A DNA stretch of 47,632 bases from JBCDCB01 sp039182735 (GTDB taxonomy: Bacteria > Planctomycetota > Phycisphaerae > Phycisphaerales > UBA1924): positions 1-47,632 of the forward strand of contig JBCDCB010000027.1 of assembly GCA_039182735.1 (NCBI GenBank), in the 5' to 3' direction. Under the pieces are notes generated by a model. The model had not been told where the DNA came from. It searched no databases and worked only from the letters and a program-made list of their open reading frames with translations. A program made the translations under genes and the position numbers. Positions 34,847 to 42,493 of the stretch are shown piece after piece; the first letter of the stretch is position 1; every line of letters starts with the position of its first letter.

Positions 34847-35515
34847 GCGCGGCACGCAGACGCGCGTGACGTCCGCGACACCGTCGGGCCCGAAGGCGAA
34901 GGCGCGGTCACCGGGCGTGGGCGAGATCTTCGCCATGCCGCAGAATGATCCGAACGCCGGCAGCACGGCGTGATCGGGGCGTGCCCAGAGTGCCGGGGCA
35001 CGCAGGCGTTCGGTGCCGCCGCCGCGGAGCACGATCGCCGGATGGATGTGCCCGCAGAGCGTGTACGACCCATCGGCGTCCGCTTGCTCCGGCGGGGCGT
35101 GCCGGAGCATGAAGGGGCCGAGGCTCGCGCCGTCCTCGACGACGCTGAAGCCCCATGCGTTCGGGGGATCGCCCGCGTGGCGATCGTGGTTGCCCCGGAC
35201 GAGGAGGCGCTCGACAGACGCGCCGGGGCCGCGCTCGAAAAGGCGTTCGAGCGCACGCAAGGTGGACTCGTAGCGCGACGTGCGGGCGTGGAAGAAGTAG
35301 CCGAGGATCACGAGCCGTTCGCAGCGGGCGCGTTCGACGAGCGCGCCGAGGCGATCGATGTCGGACGTCGTGGTCGCGCTGGGGACGGGGATCGCGGCGG
35401 CGCGAAAGGTCGCGTCTTTGCCGAAGTGCGGGTCGCTCACGAAGAGCGTGCGCTCCCACATGAGCGCCCGATCCGTGAGCAGTTCAACGGGCTGGCTGGC
35501 GAGCTGCGTTCGCAT
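34817..35515 (-). CDS. pdeM: Ligase-associated metallophosphoesterase, motif II altered
   Basis: 232 residues. Last gene of the ligase-associated repair cassette; PdeM is a manganese-dependent phosphoesterase/nuclease of the calcineurin superfamily. Motif I FVSDPHFGKDATFR (Asp28, His30), motif III VRGNHDRHAGDPP (108-111), the LRHAPPE His139 and GHIHP (His156, His158) are intact. In motif II the usual GD(x)2H/D reads GYFFHA: residue 73 is Tyr where the metal-bridging Asp is expected (codon 35297-35299, one base from GAC). Activity is therefore doubtful unless this is a sequencing error. Ends overlap proC by 30 bases; follows the helicase gene by 9 bases. Confidence 0.88.
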   Translation of the reverse strand: MRTQLASQPVELLTDRALMWERTLFVSDPHFGKDATFRAAAIPVPSATTTSDIDRLGALVERARCERLVILGYFFHARTSRYESTLRALERLFERGPGASVERLLVRGNHDRHAGDPPNAWGFSVVEDGASLGPFMLRHAPPEQADADGSYTLCGHIHPAIVLRGGGTERLRAPALWARPDHAVLPAFGSFCGMAKISPTPGDRAFAFGPDGVADVTRVCVPRSRSVELAGE

Positions 35516-35524
35516 CGCGTCATG

Positions 35525-38020
35525 CTAGCCCGCGGCCTCTTCAAGGCCCGCCGAGAGCCTGCGGACCTGATCCATCCACGACTCCGTGCTGACGTGCTGC
35601 GCGCGGAGGCGCTCTGCGTAGAGCGGGAAGGACATGGGCGTGAAGCGTTCGATGCCGACGATCGTGCAGCGCATCAATTCGAGGCGTTCCAGCGCCCCAC
35701 GCAGACGCGAGACTTCGAGTTGCTGGTCGAGCACCTCGCGCCGCGCCTGGTCGAGCAGCAGGTTCTCCGGATCGAAGTCGCGGAAGACGTCGAAGAAGAG
35801 CTCGCTCGATGCCTGAAGGTGGCGCACGGCGCGGTTCTCGCCGGGGAAACCCGGGTTGATGAGCCCGGCGACGCGTGCGATGTCGCGGAACCTGCGGCGC
35901 GCGAGCTCGGAGGAGTTCACGCATTCGAGCAGGTCCTGCAGCAGGTTGTTCGGCGAAAGCAGGGCGCGCCAGTGCGGTTCGTCGAAGTCGAGCGGGTCTG
36001 GCGCGAGCAGCTCGACGCCGTAGTCGTTGACGGTCGCGACGATGGAGCGCGGCTCGTCGCGCGTGATGCGGTACGCGAGCAGCGAGCCGAGCCCCTCGTG
36101 CACGAGGCGACCCTCGAAGGGGTAGAGGAACGCGTGGTGCCCGTCACGCGTTTTGGTTGTTTCGATCAGCAGTTCGTTCGGCTCGGGGATCACGGATTGT
36201 GCGCGGTGCTGTTCGAGCAGCGGGGCGATCGCTTCGAGTTCGGGGTCGGTGACATCGCCCTGTCGGAACGCATCGAGCTTGCGACGCACCGCGAGCGCGA
36301 GCTGCGACGAGAGCGGCGAGCGACCGCCCTGCCAGCGCGGCGTGGTCGCCTTCTTGCCGCGACCCTTCTTGACCTCGACGGTCATCTGGCGCACGCGGAC
36401 CATTTCGAGAAGATGCCCGGCGAAGACGAAGCGGTCGCCGGGTCGCAGCTTCCCGATGAAGGACTCTTCGATGGTGCCGAGCGTGCCGCCGCGCCCCGAC
36501 CACTTGACGAGCATCGCGCTGTCGCTGGTGATGGTGCCGATGCCCATGCGGTGCGTGCGTTCGATGGCTTTGCTGGACGCGGTGAGCCTGCCGTCGTCGG
36601 CGCGCCGGAGTCGGGTGTACTGCGGGTAGGCGCCGAGCGCGTTGCCGCCCTTCTCGACAAAGTCCAGGCACCACGACCATTCCTGATCGCTGAGGTCGCG
36701 ATAGGCGTGCGTGGTGCGCACCTCGTCGAGCAGTGTGCGTTCGTCAAAGCCGCCCCCGAGCGCGACGGTGACGAGGTGCTGCACGAGCACGTCGAGCGGC
36801 TTGCGCAAGGGGATGCGCGATTCGATCTCGCGCGCGTCGGTCGCCTCCCGCGCCGCGGCGAACTCGACGAGTTCGAACGCGTGCGCGGGCACGCACCACA
36901 CGCTGCTCACCGCGCCGGGCTGGTGACCCGAGCGACCGGCACGCTGCATGAGGCGCGCGACGCCCTTGGGCGAACCGACCTGCAGGACCTGCTCGACAGG
37001 TGAGAAGTCCACGCCGAGATCGAGCGACGAGGTGCAGCAGACGACGCGGAGCGAGCCCTCGGCGAGCCTTCGCTCGACCTCGTCGCGCGAGGCGCGATCG
37101 ATCGAGCCGTGGTGGATCGCGATGTCGGCTTCCCACTCGGGCTTCGCGATGCGGAGGGCGTTGTGCCAGAGCTCAGCCTGGCTGCGCGTGTTGGTGAAGA
37201 GGAGCGTCGTGCGCGCCGGTTCGAGCGTCTCGATGACCTCGTCGAGCAGGGTGAGCCCGAGGTGGCCCGCCCACGGGAAGCGCTCGACCTGCTTCGGGAT
37301 GATGGTGCGGATGCGGATCTCCTTTTCGTGCCTGCCCGTGATCAGCGCGGGCTCGGGCGTGCCGGCGCGCCGCACGCCGACGAGAGCGTCGGCGGCTTCT
37401 TCGAGGTTGCCGAGCGTCGCGCTGAGGCCCCACGTGCGCACGCCGGGCGAGAGCGTGCGCAGTCGCGCGAGAGCGAGTTCCGTCTGCGTGCCGCGCTTGG
37501 AGGAGAGGAGTTCGTGCCACTCATCGACAATGATCGTGCGCACGCCCTTCAACTGCTTGACCGTGTCCGGGTACGAGAGCAGGAGTGTGATGGACTCGGG
37601 CGTGGTGACGAGGACCGTCGGCAATCGCTTGCGCTGCGCGGCTTTGATGCTTGACGAGGTATCGCCGGTGCGCATCTGCACCGACCAGTTGAGCCCGAGT
37701 TCCTCGATCGGTTCGCTGAGTGCGCGCGCGGTGTCGCTCGCGAGCGCACGCAGCGGTGTAATCCACACGGCGCGGATGGGCTCGGGCTTGGCGTTGTCTT
37801 CGGTCTTCAGTTCGCCGCTGCTGATGGCCTCGGCGATGGGGCCCATCCACACGGCGAGGGTCTTGCCGAGCCCGGTCGGCGCGTGGACCAGGCCGCTGCG
37901 ACCAGCCGCGTAGGCGTCTCGGGTCTCTTGCTGGAAGGGGAACGACGACCAGCCGCGCGACTCGAAGAAGCGAGCGACGAGCGGCGCGGGGTCGGCGGAC
38001 GGGGCGGGTGACGTGGGCAC
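35525..38020 (-). CDS. Ligase-associated DEXH-box DNA helicase (Lhr-core type)
   Basis: 831 residues from GTG 38020 (TTG at 38050 is an alternative). Lhr-type 3'-5' translocase of the repair cassette. N-terminal Q-like FESRGWSSFPFQQETRDA, Walker A HAPTGLGKTLAVW, TPLRALASD, motif II DEWHELLSSKRG, GLSATLGN, LLFTNTRSQAE and motif VI QRAGRSGHQPG. The C-terminal half is the winged-helix/Lhr-core domain (FAAAREATDAREIESRI onward). Length matches the ~800-residue cassette members rather than full-length Lhr (about 1500). Its promoter must lie within the 60 bases shared with a divergent gene or upstream through it. Confidence 0.92.
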   Translation of the reverse strand: MPTSPAPSADPAPLVARFFESRGWSSFPFQQETRDAYAAGRSGLVHAPTGLGKTLAVWMGPIAEAISSGELKTEDNAKPEPIRAVWITPLRALASDTARALSEPIEELGLNWSVQMRTGDTSSSIKAAQRKRLPTVLVTTPESITLLLSYPDTVKQLKGVRTIIVDEWHELLSSKRGTQTELALARLRTLSPGVRTWGLSATLGNLEEAADALVGVRRAGTPEPALITGRHEKEIRIRTIIPKQVERFPWAGHLGLTLLDEVIETLEPARTTLLFTNTRSQAELWHNALRIAKPEWEADIAIHHGSIDRASRDEVERRLAEGSLRVVCCTSSLDLGVDFSPVEQVLQVGSPKGVARLMQRAGRSGHQPGAVSSVWCVPAHAFELVEFAAAREATDAREIESRIPLRKPLDVLVQHLVTVALGGGFDERTLLDEVRTTHAYRDLSDQEWSWCLDFVEKGGNALGAYPQYTRLRRADDGRLTASSKAIERTHRMGIGTITSDSAMLVKWSGRGGTLGTIEESFIGKLRPGDRFVFAGHLLEMVRVRQMTVEVKKGRGKKATTPRWQGGRSPLSSQLALAVRRKLDAFRQGDVTDPELEAIAPLLEQHRAQSVIPEPNELLIETTKTRDGHHAFLYPFEGRLVHEGLGSLLAYRITRDEPRSIVATVNDYGVELLAPDPLDFDEPHWRALLSPNNLLQDLLECVNSSELARRRFRDIARVAGLINPGFPGENRAVRHLQASSELFFDVFRDFDPENLLLDQARREVLDQQLEVSRLRGALERLELMRCTIVGIERFTPMSFPLYAERLRAQHVSTESWMDQVRRLSAGLEEAAG

Positions 38021-38081
38021 GCGATGAGCGTAGAACGGGATCGCCCGCAACGGCGGACGCCGAGCCGCGTATGGACGATCG

Positions 38082-38717
38082 ATGCTGAAACTGCTCCGAC
38101 ACCCCGCGACGCTGTGGATCAGCCTGACGCTGCTCGTGGCGGATGTGGTTTACGTCACCTTCTTTGTTTGGCCTCCGTCGAGTCGAGCGGCCGAGGCTCT
38201 CGGCTTCTGGCGCGGCGGGATCAGAGTCACACCCGCGAGCACGCAACTCGCGTTCATCATCAGCCAATCAGACACTGAGATGCATCCCGTTGATCTTTCG
38301 TCTGCAGAGATGGTCCGGAAGTTCTGGGTCGAACAGGGAGAAGGCATCCGCTTGCACGCGATCCGATTTCCCGGGTTCGTGGCGTACGGCACGTGGGCGC
38401 CGGTGCGTTATCGCGAGTCGATCGGAGTGATCCCGGTCGCCGGTGATCCACCGATCGGCGAAGACACGATCGCGTTTGTCGGCGAAACGGCGCACCGCGT
38501 GATGCTCCACCGATACCGGACGATCTTCGATCCCACCGTCGCGACGCCGGAGTGGTTCACAGAGCGCGCACGGCGGACGTGGGATCCGGAGCGCGGCTTC
38601 CGGATCACGGCGACGAAACTCGATCCCGTCGGCGTGCTGCACAACCTCGGCGCGTTCGCGGTGCTGCTGCTGTGCCTGACGAGCCTTGTTGTGCGCCGGT
38701 TCGTCAGCCCGCGCTGA
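38082..38717 (+). CDS. Unknown membrane protein inserted in the repair cassette
   Basis: 211 residues, starting ATG 38082. N-terminal membrane helix (LWISLTLLVADVVYVTFFVW), a 140-residue extracytoplasmic domain with VTPASTQLAFIISQSDTEMH and YRESIGVIPVAGDPPIGEDT, and a C-terminal helix (LGAFAVLLLCLTSLVVRRFV). No family recognised. It is opposite in orientation to the helicase and ligase on either side, overlaps the ligase 3' end by 14 bases and is less GC-rich than both. It may be a later insertion. Confidence 0.68.
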   Translation: MLKLLRHPATLWISLTLLVADVVYVTFFVWPPSSRAAEALGFWRGGIRVTPASTQLAFIISQSDTEMHPVDLSSAEMVRKFWVEQGEGIRLHAIRFPGFVAYGTWAPVRYRESIGVIPVAGDPPIGEDTIAFVGETAHRVMLHRYRTIFDPTVATPEWFTERARRTWDPERGFRITATKLDPVGVLHNLGAFAVLLLCLTSLVVRRFVSPR

Positions 38718-40332
38718 CCTGTTCGAGCAGGCTGCGCAGAGTCTCGATGCGGTCGGCGTCCGCGGGCTTCTTGTCGGTGCGCCATCGGTGCATGCGTGGG
38801 AAGCGCAACGCGATGCCGCTGCCGTTGCGCTGGGAGGCCTGGATGCCCTCGAAGTGGATCTCGAAGACGAGTTCAGGCGTGACGGTGCGGACGGGGCCGA
38901 AGCGTTCGAGGGTGTTGGCGCGGACGAAGGCGTCCACCTTCTTGAACTCGTCATCGCTGAGCCCGCTGTACGCCTTGGTGACGTTGATGAGTTCGTCGCG
39001 ATGCCAGACGGCGAAGGTGTAGTCGGTGAAGAGGCCGGCGCGCCGCCCGCTGCCGGGCTGCGCGGCGGTGAGGACGCAGTCGATCGAGTAGGGGTCGATC
39101 TTCCACTTCCACCAGTCGCCGCGCGGGCGCCCGCTGCGGTAGGGGGAGTCGTTGCGCTTGAGCATGACGCCCTCGACGCGGCGTTCGCGCGATTCCTCGC
39201 GCAGGCGCTCGAGCTGCTCCCAGTTCTCGGTGCTGAGGCGCGGCGAGAGGCGGATGTGCGGCTCGTCGAGCACGGAGAAGAGCGACTCGAGGCGGGCACG
39301 TCGTTCGATGAGCGAGCGTTCGCGTTGGTCTTCGCGGCGTGACTCGAGCAGGTCGTACGCCATGAAGACGATCGGTACGTCCGGCGCGAAGAGGGTTGGC
39401 TGCACGCTCTTGCGGTTGAGGCGGCGCTGCAGTTGCTGGAAGGGCAACGCTTCCTGCTTGGCCGGGTCGTAGGCGAGGATCTCGCCGTCGAGGACGGTGC
39501 CTTCGGGCAGCGACTCTGCTGCGGCGACGAGTTCTGGGTAGGCGGGGGCGACGGACTCTTCGCCGCGGGTCCAGATGACGGCGGGGCCGGCGCGTTTGAT
39601 GAGCTGGGCGCGGATGCCGTCCCACTTCCACTCGGCGAGCCAGTTGTGGCGGTTGCCGAGCGAGTTGGGGAGTTCGTGCGGATCGCCCGGCGCGTCCTCG
39701 ATCGGGCTGGCGAGGAAGAAGGGGTAGGGGCGGGCGTCGTCGTCGTCGAGCGTCGCGTCGGGGTCGATGAGTCGCGCGAAGTCGATCGCGGTGGGTTCCC
39801 AAGCGCCGAGCAGGCGGTGGTCCATGACGCCGGGATCGATGCCGAAGGCCTCGGCGAGCGCGCGGACGACCATCTTGCGCTGCACCCCGACGCGGAACGT
39901 GCCGCTGATGAGTTTGTGGAAGACGAAGAGCTGATCGCGCGGGAAGGTGCGCCACACGTCGAGCAGCACCGCGCGCTTGGCGTCGTCATCGGCGCGGGTC
40001 ATCGGCTGGATGATGTCGCGGATGACTTGCGCGAGCCCGGGGGTGTCGGCGCTTCCGCCCGGCAGCAGGAGCGTGATGGTCTCGCCGAAGTCGCCGACGC
40101 GTTCGTGGCAGGCGGCGACGAGCCAGAGCGGGATCTTGGCTTCCTGCGCGACCCACTCGCGCAGGCGCGGGTACGAGACGGCGCGCTTGGGTCGCCTGCC
40201 GGTGAAGATCGCGAGCGTCCACGCGGCGTCCTCGGCGGGCGCTTCACGAAAGTAGTCGATGAGGGCCGCACGCTTCTCGCTGGAGCGCGTGCTGGAATCG
40301 AGGCGCGCGTAGAGAGCCGCGAAGCGCTTCAT
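38704..40332 (-). CDS. ATP-dependent DNA ligase (cassette type)
   Basis: 542 residues from ATG 40332. N-terminal DNA-binding domain (RFAALYARLDSSTRSSEKRA), nucleotidyltransferase domain with the AMP-accepting lysine in EWKWDGIRAQ, then RGEESVAPAYPEL (motif Ia/III area), VLDGEILAYDP, VFMAYDLLE (motif IIIa/IV area), EGVMLKRNDSPY and GDWWKWKIDP (motif V), and an OB domain with FEIHFEGIQ and ALRFPRM. This is the type found in the ligase-associated damage-response cassette. Start overlaps the exonuclease stop (ATGA). Confidence 0.93.
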   Translation of the reverse strand: MKRFAALYARLDSSTRSSEKRAALIDYFREAPAEDAAWTLAIFTGRRPKRAVSYPRLREWVAQEAKIPLWLVAACHERVGDFGETITLLLPGGSADTPGLAQVIRDIIQPMTRADDDAKRAVLLDVWRTFPRDQLFVFHKLISGTFRVGVQRKMVVRALAEAFGIDPGVMDHRLLGAWEPTAIDFARLIDPDATLDDDDARPYPFFLASPIEDAPGDPHELPNSLGNRHNWLAEWKWDGIRAQLIKRAGPAVIWTRGEESVAPAYPELVAAAESLPEGTVLDGEILAYDPAKQEALPFQQLQRRLNRKSVQPTLFAPDVPIVFMAYDLLESRREDQRERSLIERRARLESLFSVLDEPHIRLSPRLSTENWEQLERLREESRERRVEGVMLKRNDSPYRSGRPRGDWWKWKIDPYSIDCVLTAAQPGSGRRAGLFTDYTFAVWHRDELINVTKAYSGLSDDEFKKVDAFVRANTLERFGPVRTVTPELVFEIHFEGIQASQRNGSGIALRFPRMHRWRTDKKPADADRIETLRSLLEQVSAG

Positions 40333-41369
40333 GCGCTGGCCTCCTCGGCTTCCTCGGCGGTGGATGCGAAGCGCGTTTCGATCTCGTCGGCTTTGAGCGG
40401 TCGGGTCTCGCTGAGGTAGCGTGCGACAATGTCGGTCGCGCCGTGCGTCGCGCTGATGTGCGTGGCGCCGGATTCGTCGATGACGCGGAGCAGCTCGGGC
40501 CAATCGACGTGGTCGCTGAGCGCGAAGCCTCGATCGACGGAGCGTCGCCGGCGCGAGCCACGGACGAGCATCCACCCGCTGACAAAGGCGCTGCCGGTGG
40601 GCGCGAAGCGTCGGAGCCAGCTGGAGCCGTCGGTGGAGGGTGGCGCGATGACGAGCGCGCGCCCTTTGTGTTCTTTCGCGAGTTCCTTGGTGGCGTACTG
40701 CGCGCGCGCGAGGGGGATGCCGGCGGCTTCGTAGGGCGCGAGGAGGTTGTTGACCGAGCCGTGCAGGAGGATGGGCCCGATGGAGTCGTCGAGGAAGCCG
40801 AGGAGTCGCTGCGCCTTGCCGAGCGCGTAGGCGAAGAGGACGGTGGTGCGACCATCTGCTTGGTTGGTGCGCCAGAACTCGTGGACCTCGTCGATGATGG
40901 TCTGGCGTTTGGGCCAGCGGTAGATGGGCAGCCCGAAGGTGCACTCGGTGATGAGGCGGTCGCAGCGGACGAGTTCGAAGGGCTCGCTGGTGGGGTCGTG
41001 GTCTTCGCCGGCGGGTGTGGTTTTGTAGTCGCCCGTGATCACGGTGACGTGTCCGGTGACTTCGATGCGGACCTGCGCGGAGCCGAGGATGTGCCCGGCG
41101 GGGTGGAGGGAGACGGTCGCGCCGCCGAGTTCGAGTGTCTTGCCGAAGGGCAGTGTTTGGATGTTGATGTCGCTGCCGCAGCGGAGGCGCAAGATCGGCG
41201 CGGTGGTGGGTGAGCAGAGGTAGGTGGCGTGCCCGGGGCGGGCGTGGTCGCTGTGCCCGTGGGTGATGACGGCGCGCTCGACGGGGCGCCACGGGTCGAT
41301 GTGGAACGCGCCCGCGGGGCAGTAGAGCCCGTCCGGCGTCTGGATGACCGTGTGCGTTGCGTCGGGCAT
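40329..41369 (-). CDS. Ligase-associated MBL-fold exonuclease
   Basis: 346 residues from ATG 41369 (MPDATHTVIQ); an extension to 41444 is unconvincing. Beta-CASP-like MBL nuclease of the repair cassette, the equivalent of the manganese-dependent exonuclease of the Pseudomonas putida cluster. Metal motif VITHGHSDHARPGHATY (His37, His39, Asp41, His42), SLHPAGHILGSAQV, VITGDYKTTPAG, ITECTFGLP and the beta-CASP portion ALSDHVDWPELLRVIDE and SATHGATDIVARYL. First gene of the minus-strand unit; it is divergent from mscS. Confidence 0.93.
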   Translation of the reverse strand: MPDATHTVIQTPDGLYCPAGAFHIDPWRPVERAVITHGHSDHARPGHATYLCSPTTAPILRLRCGSDINIQTLPFGKTLELGGATVSLHPAGHILGSAQVRIEVTGHVTVITGDYKTTPAGEDHDPTSEPFELVRCDRLITECTFGLPIYRWPKRQTIIDEVHEFWRTNQADGRTTVLFAYALGKAQRLLGFLDDSIGPILLHGSVNNLLAPYEAAGIPLARAQYATKELAKEHKGRALVIAPPSTDGSSWLRRFAPTGSAFVSGWMLVRGSRRRRSVDRGFALSDHVDWPELLRVIDESGATHISATHGATDIVARYLSETRPLKADEIETRFASTAEEAEEASA

Positions 41370-41403
41370 CTGGCAGGGTAGCGCTGGAGTTCTGCAAAAA
41401 GCC

Positions 41404-41433
41404 TTGCGGAATCGTCCGACGCGTCGGTACATT
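41404..41433 (+). promoter_or_regulatory. Candidate promoter for mscS
   Basis: TTGCGG at 41404-41409 and TACATT at 41428-41433, 18 bases apart, ending 30 bases before the mscS start. Weak match to the sigma-70 consensus but correctly placed in the 94-base gap between divergent genes. Confidence 0.35.
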
Positions 41434-41463
41434 CCTCGTTCCAACGACTTCGAGGAGAACGTG

Positions 41464-42396
41464 ATGCAAGAAGATCAGGTCGAACAGGGCGCCGAGGGCG
41501 CGCAGGCCGAAGAGGCGGGCACCGCCGAGAGCGCGATGGAGAACGCGCAGGCCGACGGTGCGGAGTTCATCGACTCCATTCAGGCCGGCGACTTCGAGAC
41601 GGCGCTGGGCATCGCGATGCCGTACGTGATCGCGGCGGTGAAGATCCTGCTGATCGTCTTCATCGCGTTGCTGGTGGCGGCTTGGGTGAAGCGCCTCGTG
41701 CGCGGTGCGCTGACGAAGGCCAAGGTCGATGCCACGCTCTCGAAGTTCTTCGGGACAGCGGCGAAGTGGGCCGTGATGATCGTCGCGGGCATCGCGATTC
41801 TCGGCGAGTTCGGGATCGAAACGGCTTCGTTCGCCGTGCTGATCGGTTCGCTCGGTCTCGCGGTGGGCCTCGCGTTCCAGGGCACGCTCAGCAACATCGC
41901 CAGCGGCGTGATGCTGCTGATCTTCCGGCCCTTCGGCGTGGGTGACGTCATCAGCGCGGGCGGCGTGACGGGCAAGGTCGATGAGATCGAGCTCTTCACC
42001 ACCACGCTCGACACGCCCGACAACCGGCGCATCATCGTGCCCAACAGTTCGATCTTCGGCTCGACGATCGAGAACATCTCGCACCACGGCAAGCGGCGCG
42101 TGGACGTCGCGGTCGGAGTCGATTACCCGGCGAGCATCGACAAGACGCGCGCGGTGCTGCAGACGGCGGCGGACTCGATCGAGCAGCGGATCCCCGAAGA
42201 CGCGGCGGTCGTCTACCTGGTGGACCTCGGTGACTCGGCCGTGAACTGGGCGGTGCGCGTGTGGGTGCCCTCGGCAGAGTACTGGGGCGTGCGAGAAGAG
42301 CTCACCAAGCGCGTGAAAGAGGGCCTCGATGCCGCGGGCATCGGTATCCCCTTCCCGCAGATGGATGTTCATCTTTACAAGCAGGGCGACGGCTGA
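41464..42396 (+). CDS. mscS: Small-conductance mechanosensitive channel
   Basis: 310 residues from ATG 41464 (GAGGAG 6 bases upstream; a GTG directly before is an alternative). The N-terminal 45 residues are acidic and Ala/Glu-rich. Three membrane helices follow; the pore helix is LIGSLGLAVGLAFQGTLSNI, the typical Gly/Ala-patterned TM3, then ASGVMLLIFRPFGVGDVI and the cytoplasmic beta domain with TTTLDTPDNRRIIVPNS. The C-terminal GIGIPFPQMDVHL is characteristic. Opens on membrane tension to release solutes during osmotic downshift. Confidence 0.94.
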   Translation: MQEDQVEQGAEGAQAEEAGTAESAMENAQADGAEFIDSIQAGDFETALGIAMPYVIAAVKILLIVFIALLVAAWVKRLVRGALTKAKVDATLSKFFGTAAKWAVMIVAGIAILGEFGIETASFAVLIGSLGLAVGLAFQGTLSNIASGVMLLIFRPFGVGDVISAGGVTGKVDEIELFTTTLDTPDNRRIIVPNSSIFGSTIENISHHGKRRVDVAVGVDYPASIDKTRAVLQTAADSIEQRIPEDAAVVYLVDLGDSAVNWAVRVWVPSAEYWGVREELTKRVKEGLDAAGIGIPFPQMDVHLYKQGDG

Positions 42397-42458
42397 TCGA
42401 AGTCGGCAGCGCGTGGCGTGGATCTGCGACCTGCGCGGTGGGTGCGCGACTATGCTCT

Positions 42459-42478
42459 TGGGTAAAGCGTTTTACCCA
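42459..42478. promoter_or_regulatory. LacI-type operator upstream of the GH31 gene
   Basis: A 20-base near-perfect palindrome, TGGGTAAA - GCGT - TTTACCCA, with a central CG step and 8-base arms that match exactly. Central-CG palindromes with GTAAA/TTTAC arms are the classic LacI/GalR-family operator form. It ends 15 bases before the GH31 start; TATGCT at 42451-42456 is a possible -10. Strongly suggests sugar-responsive repression; the regulator gene is not in the window. Confidence 0.6.
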
Positions 42479-42493
42479 GCCGCCTGATTCTGC

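Noticed and set aside
34856..41369. Whole repair cassette as a new defence system
   Set aside because: The four genes are the known ligase-associated repair set; only the altered PdeM and the inserted gene are unusual.
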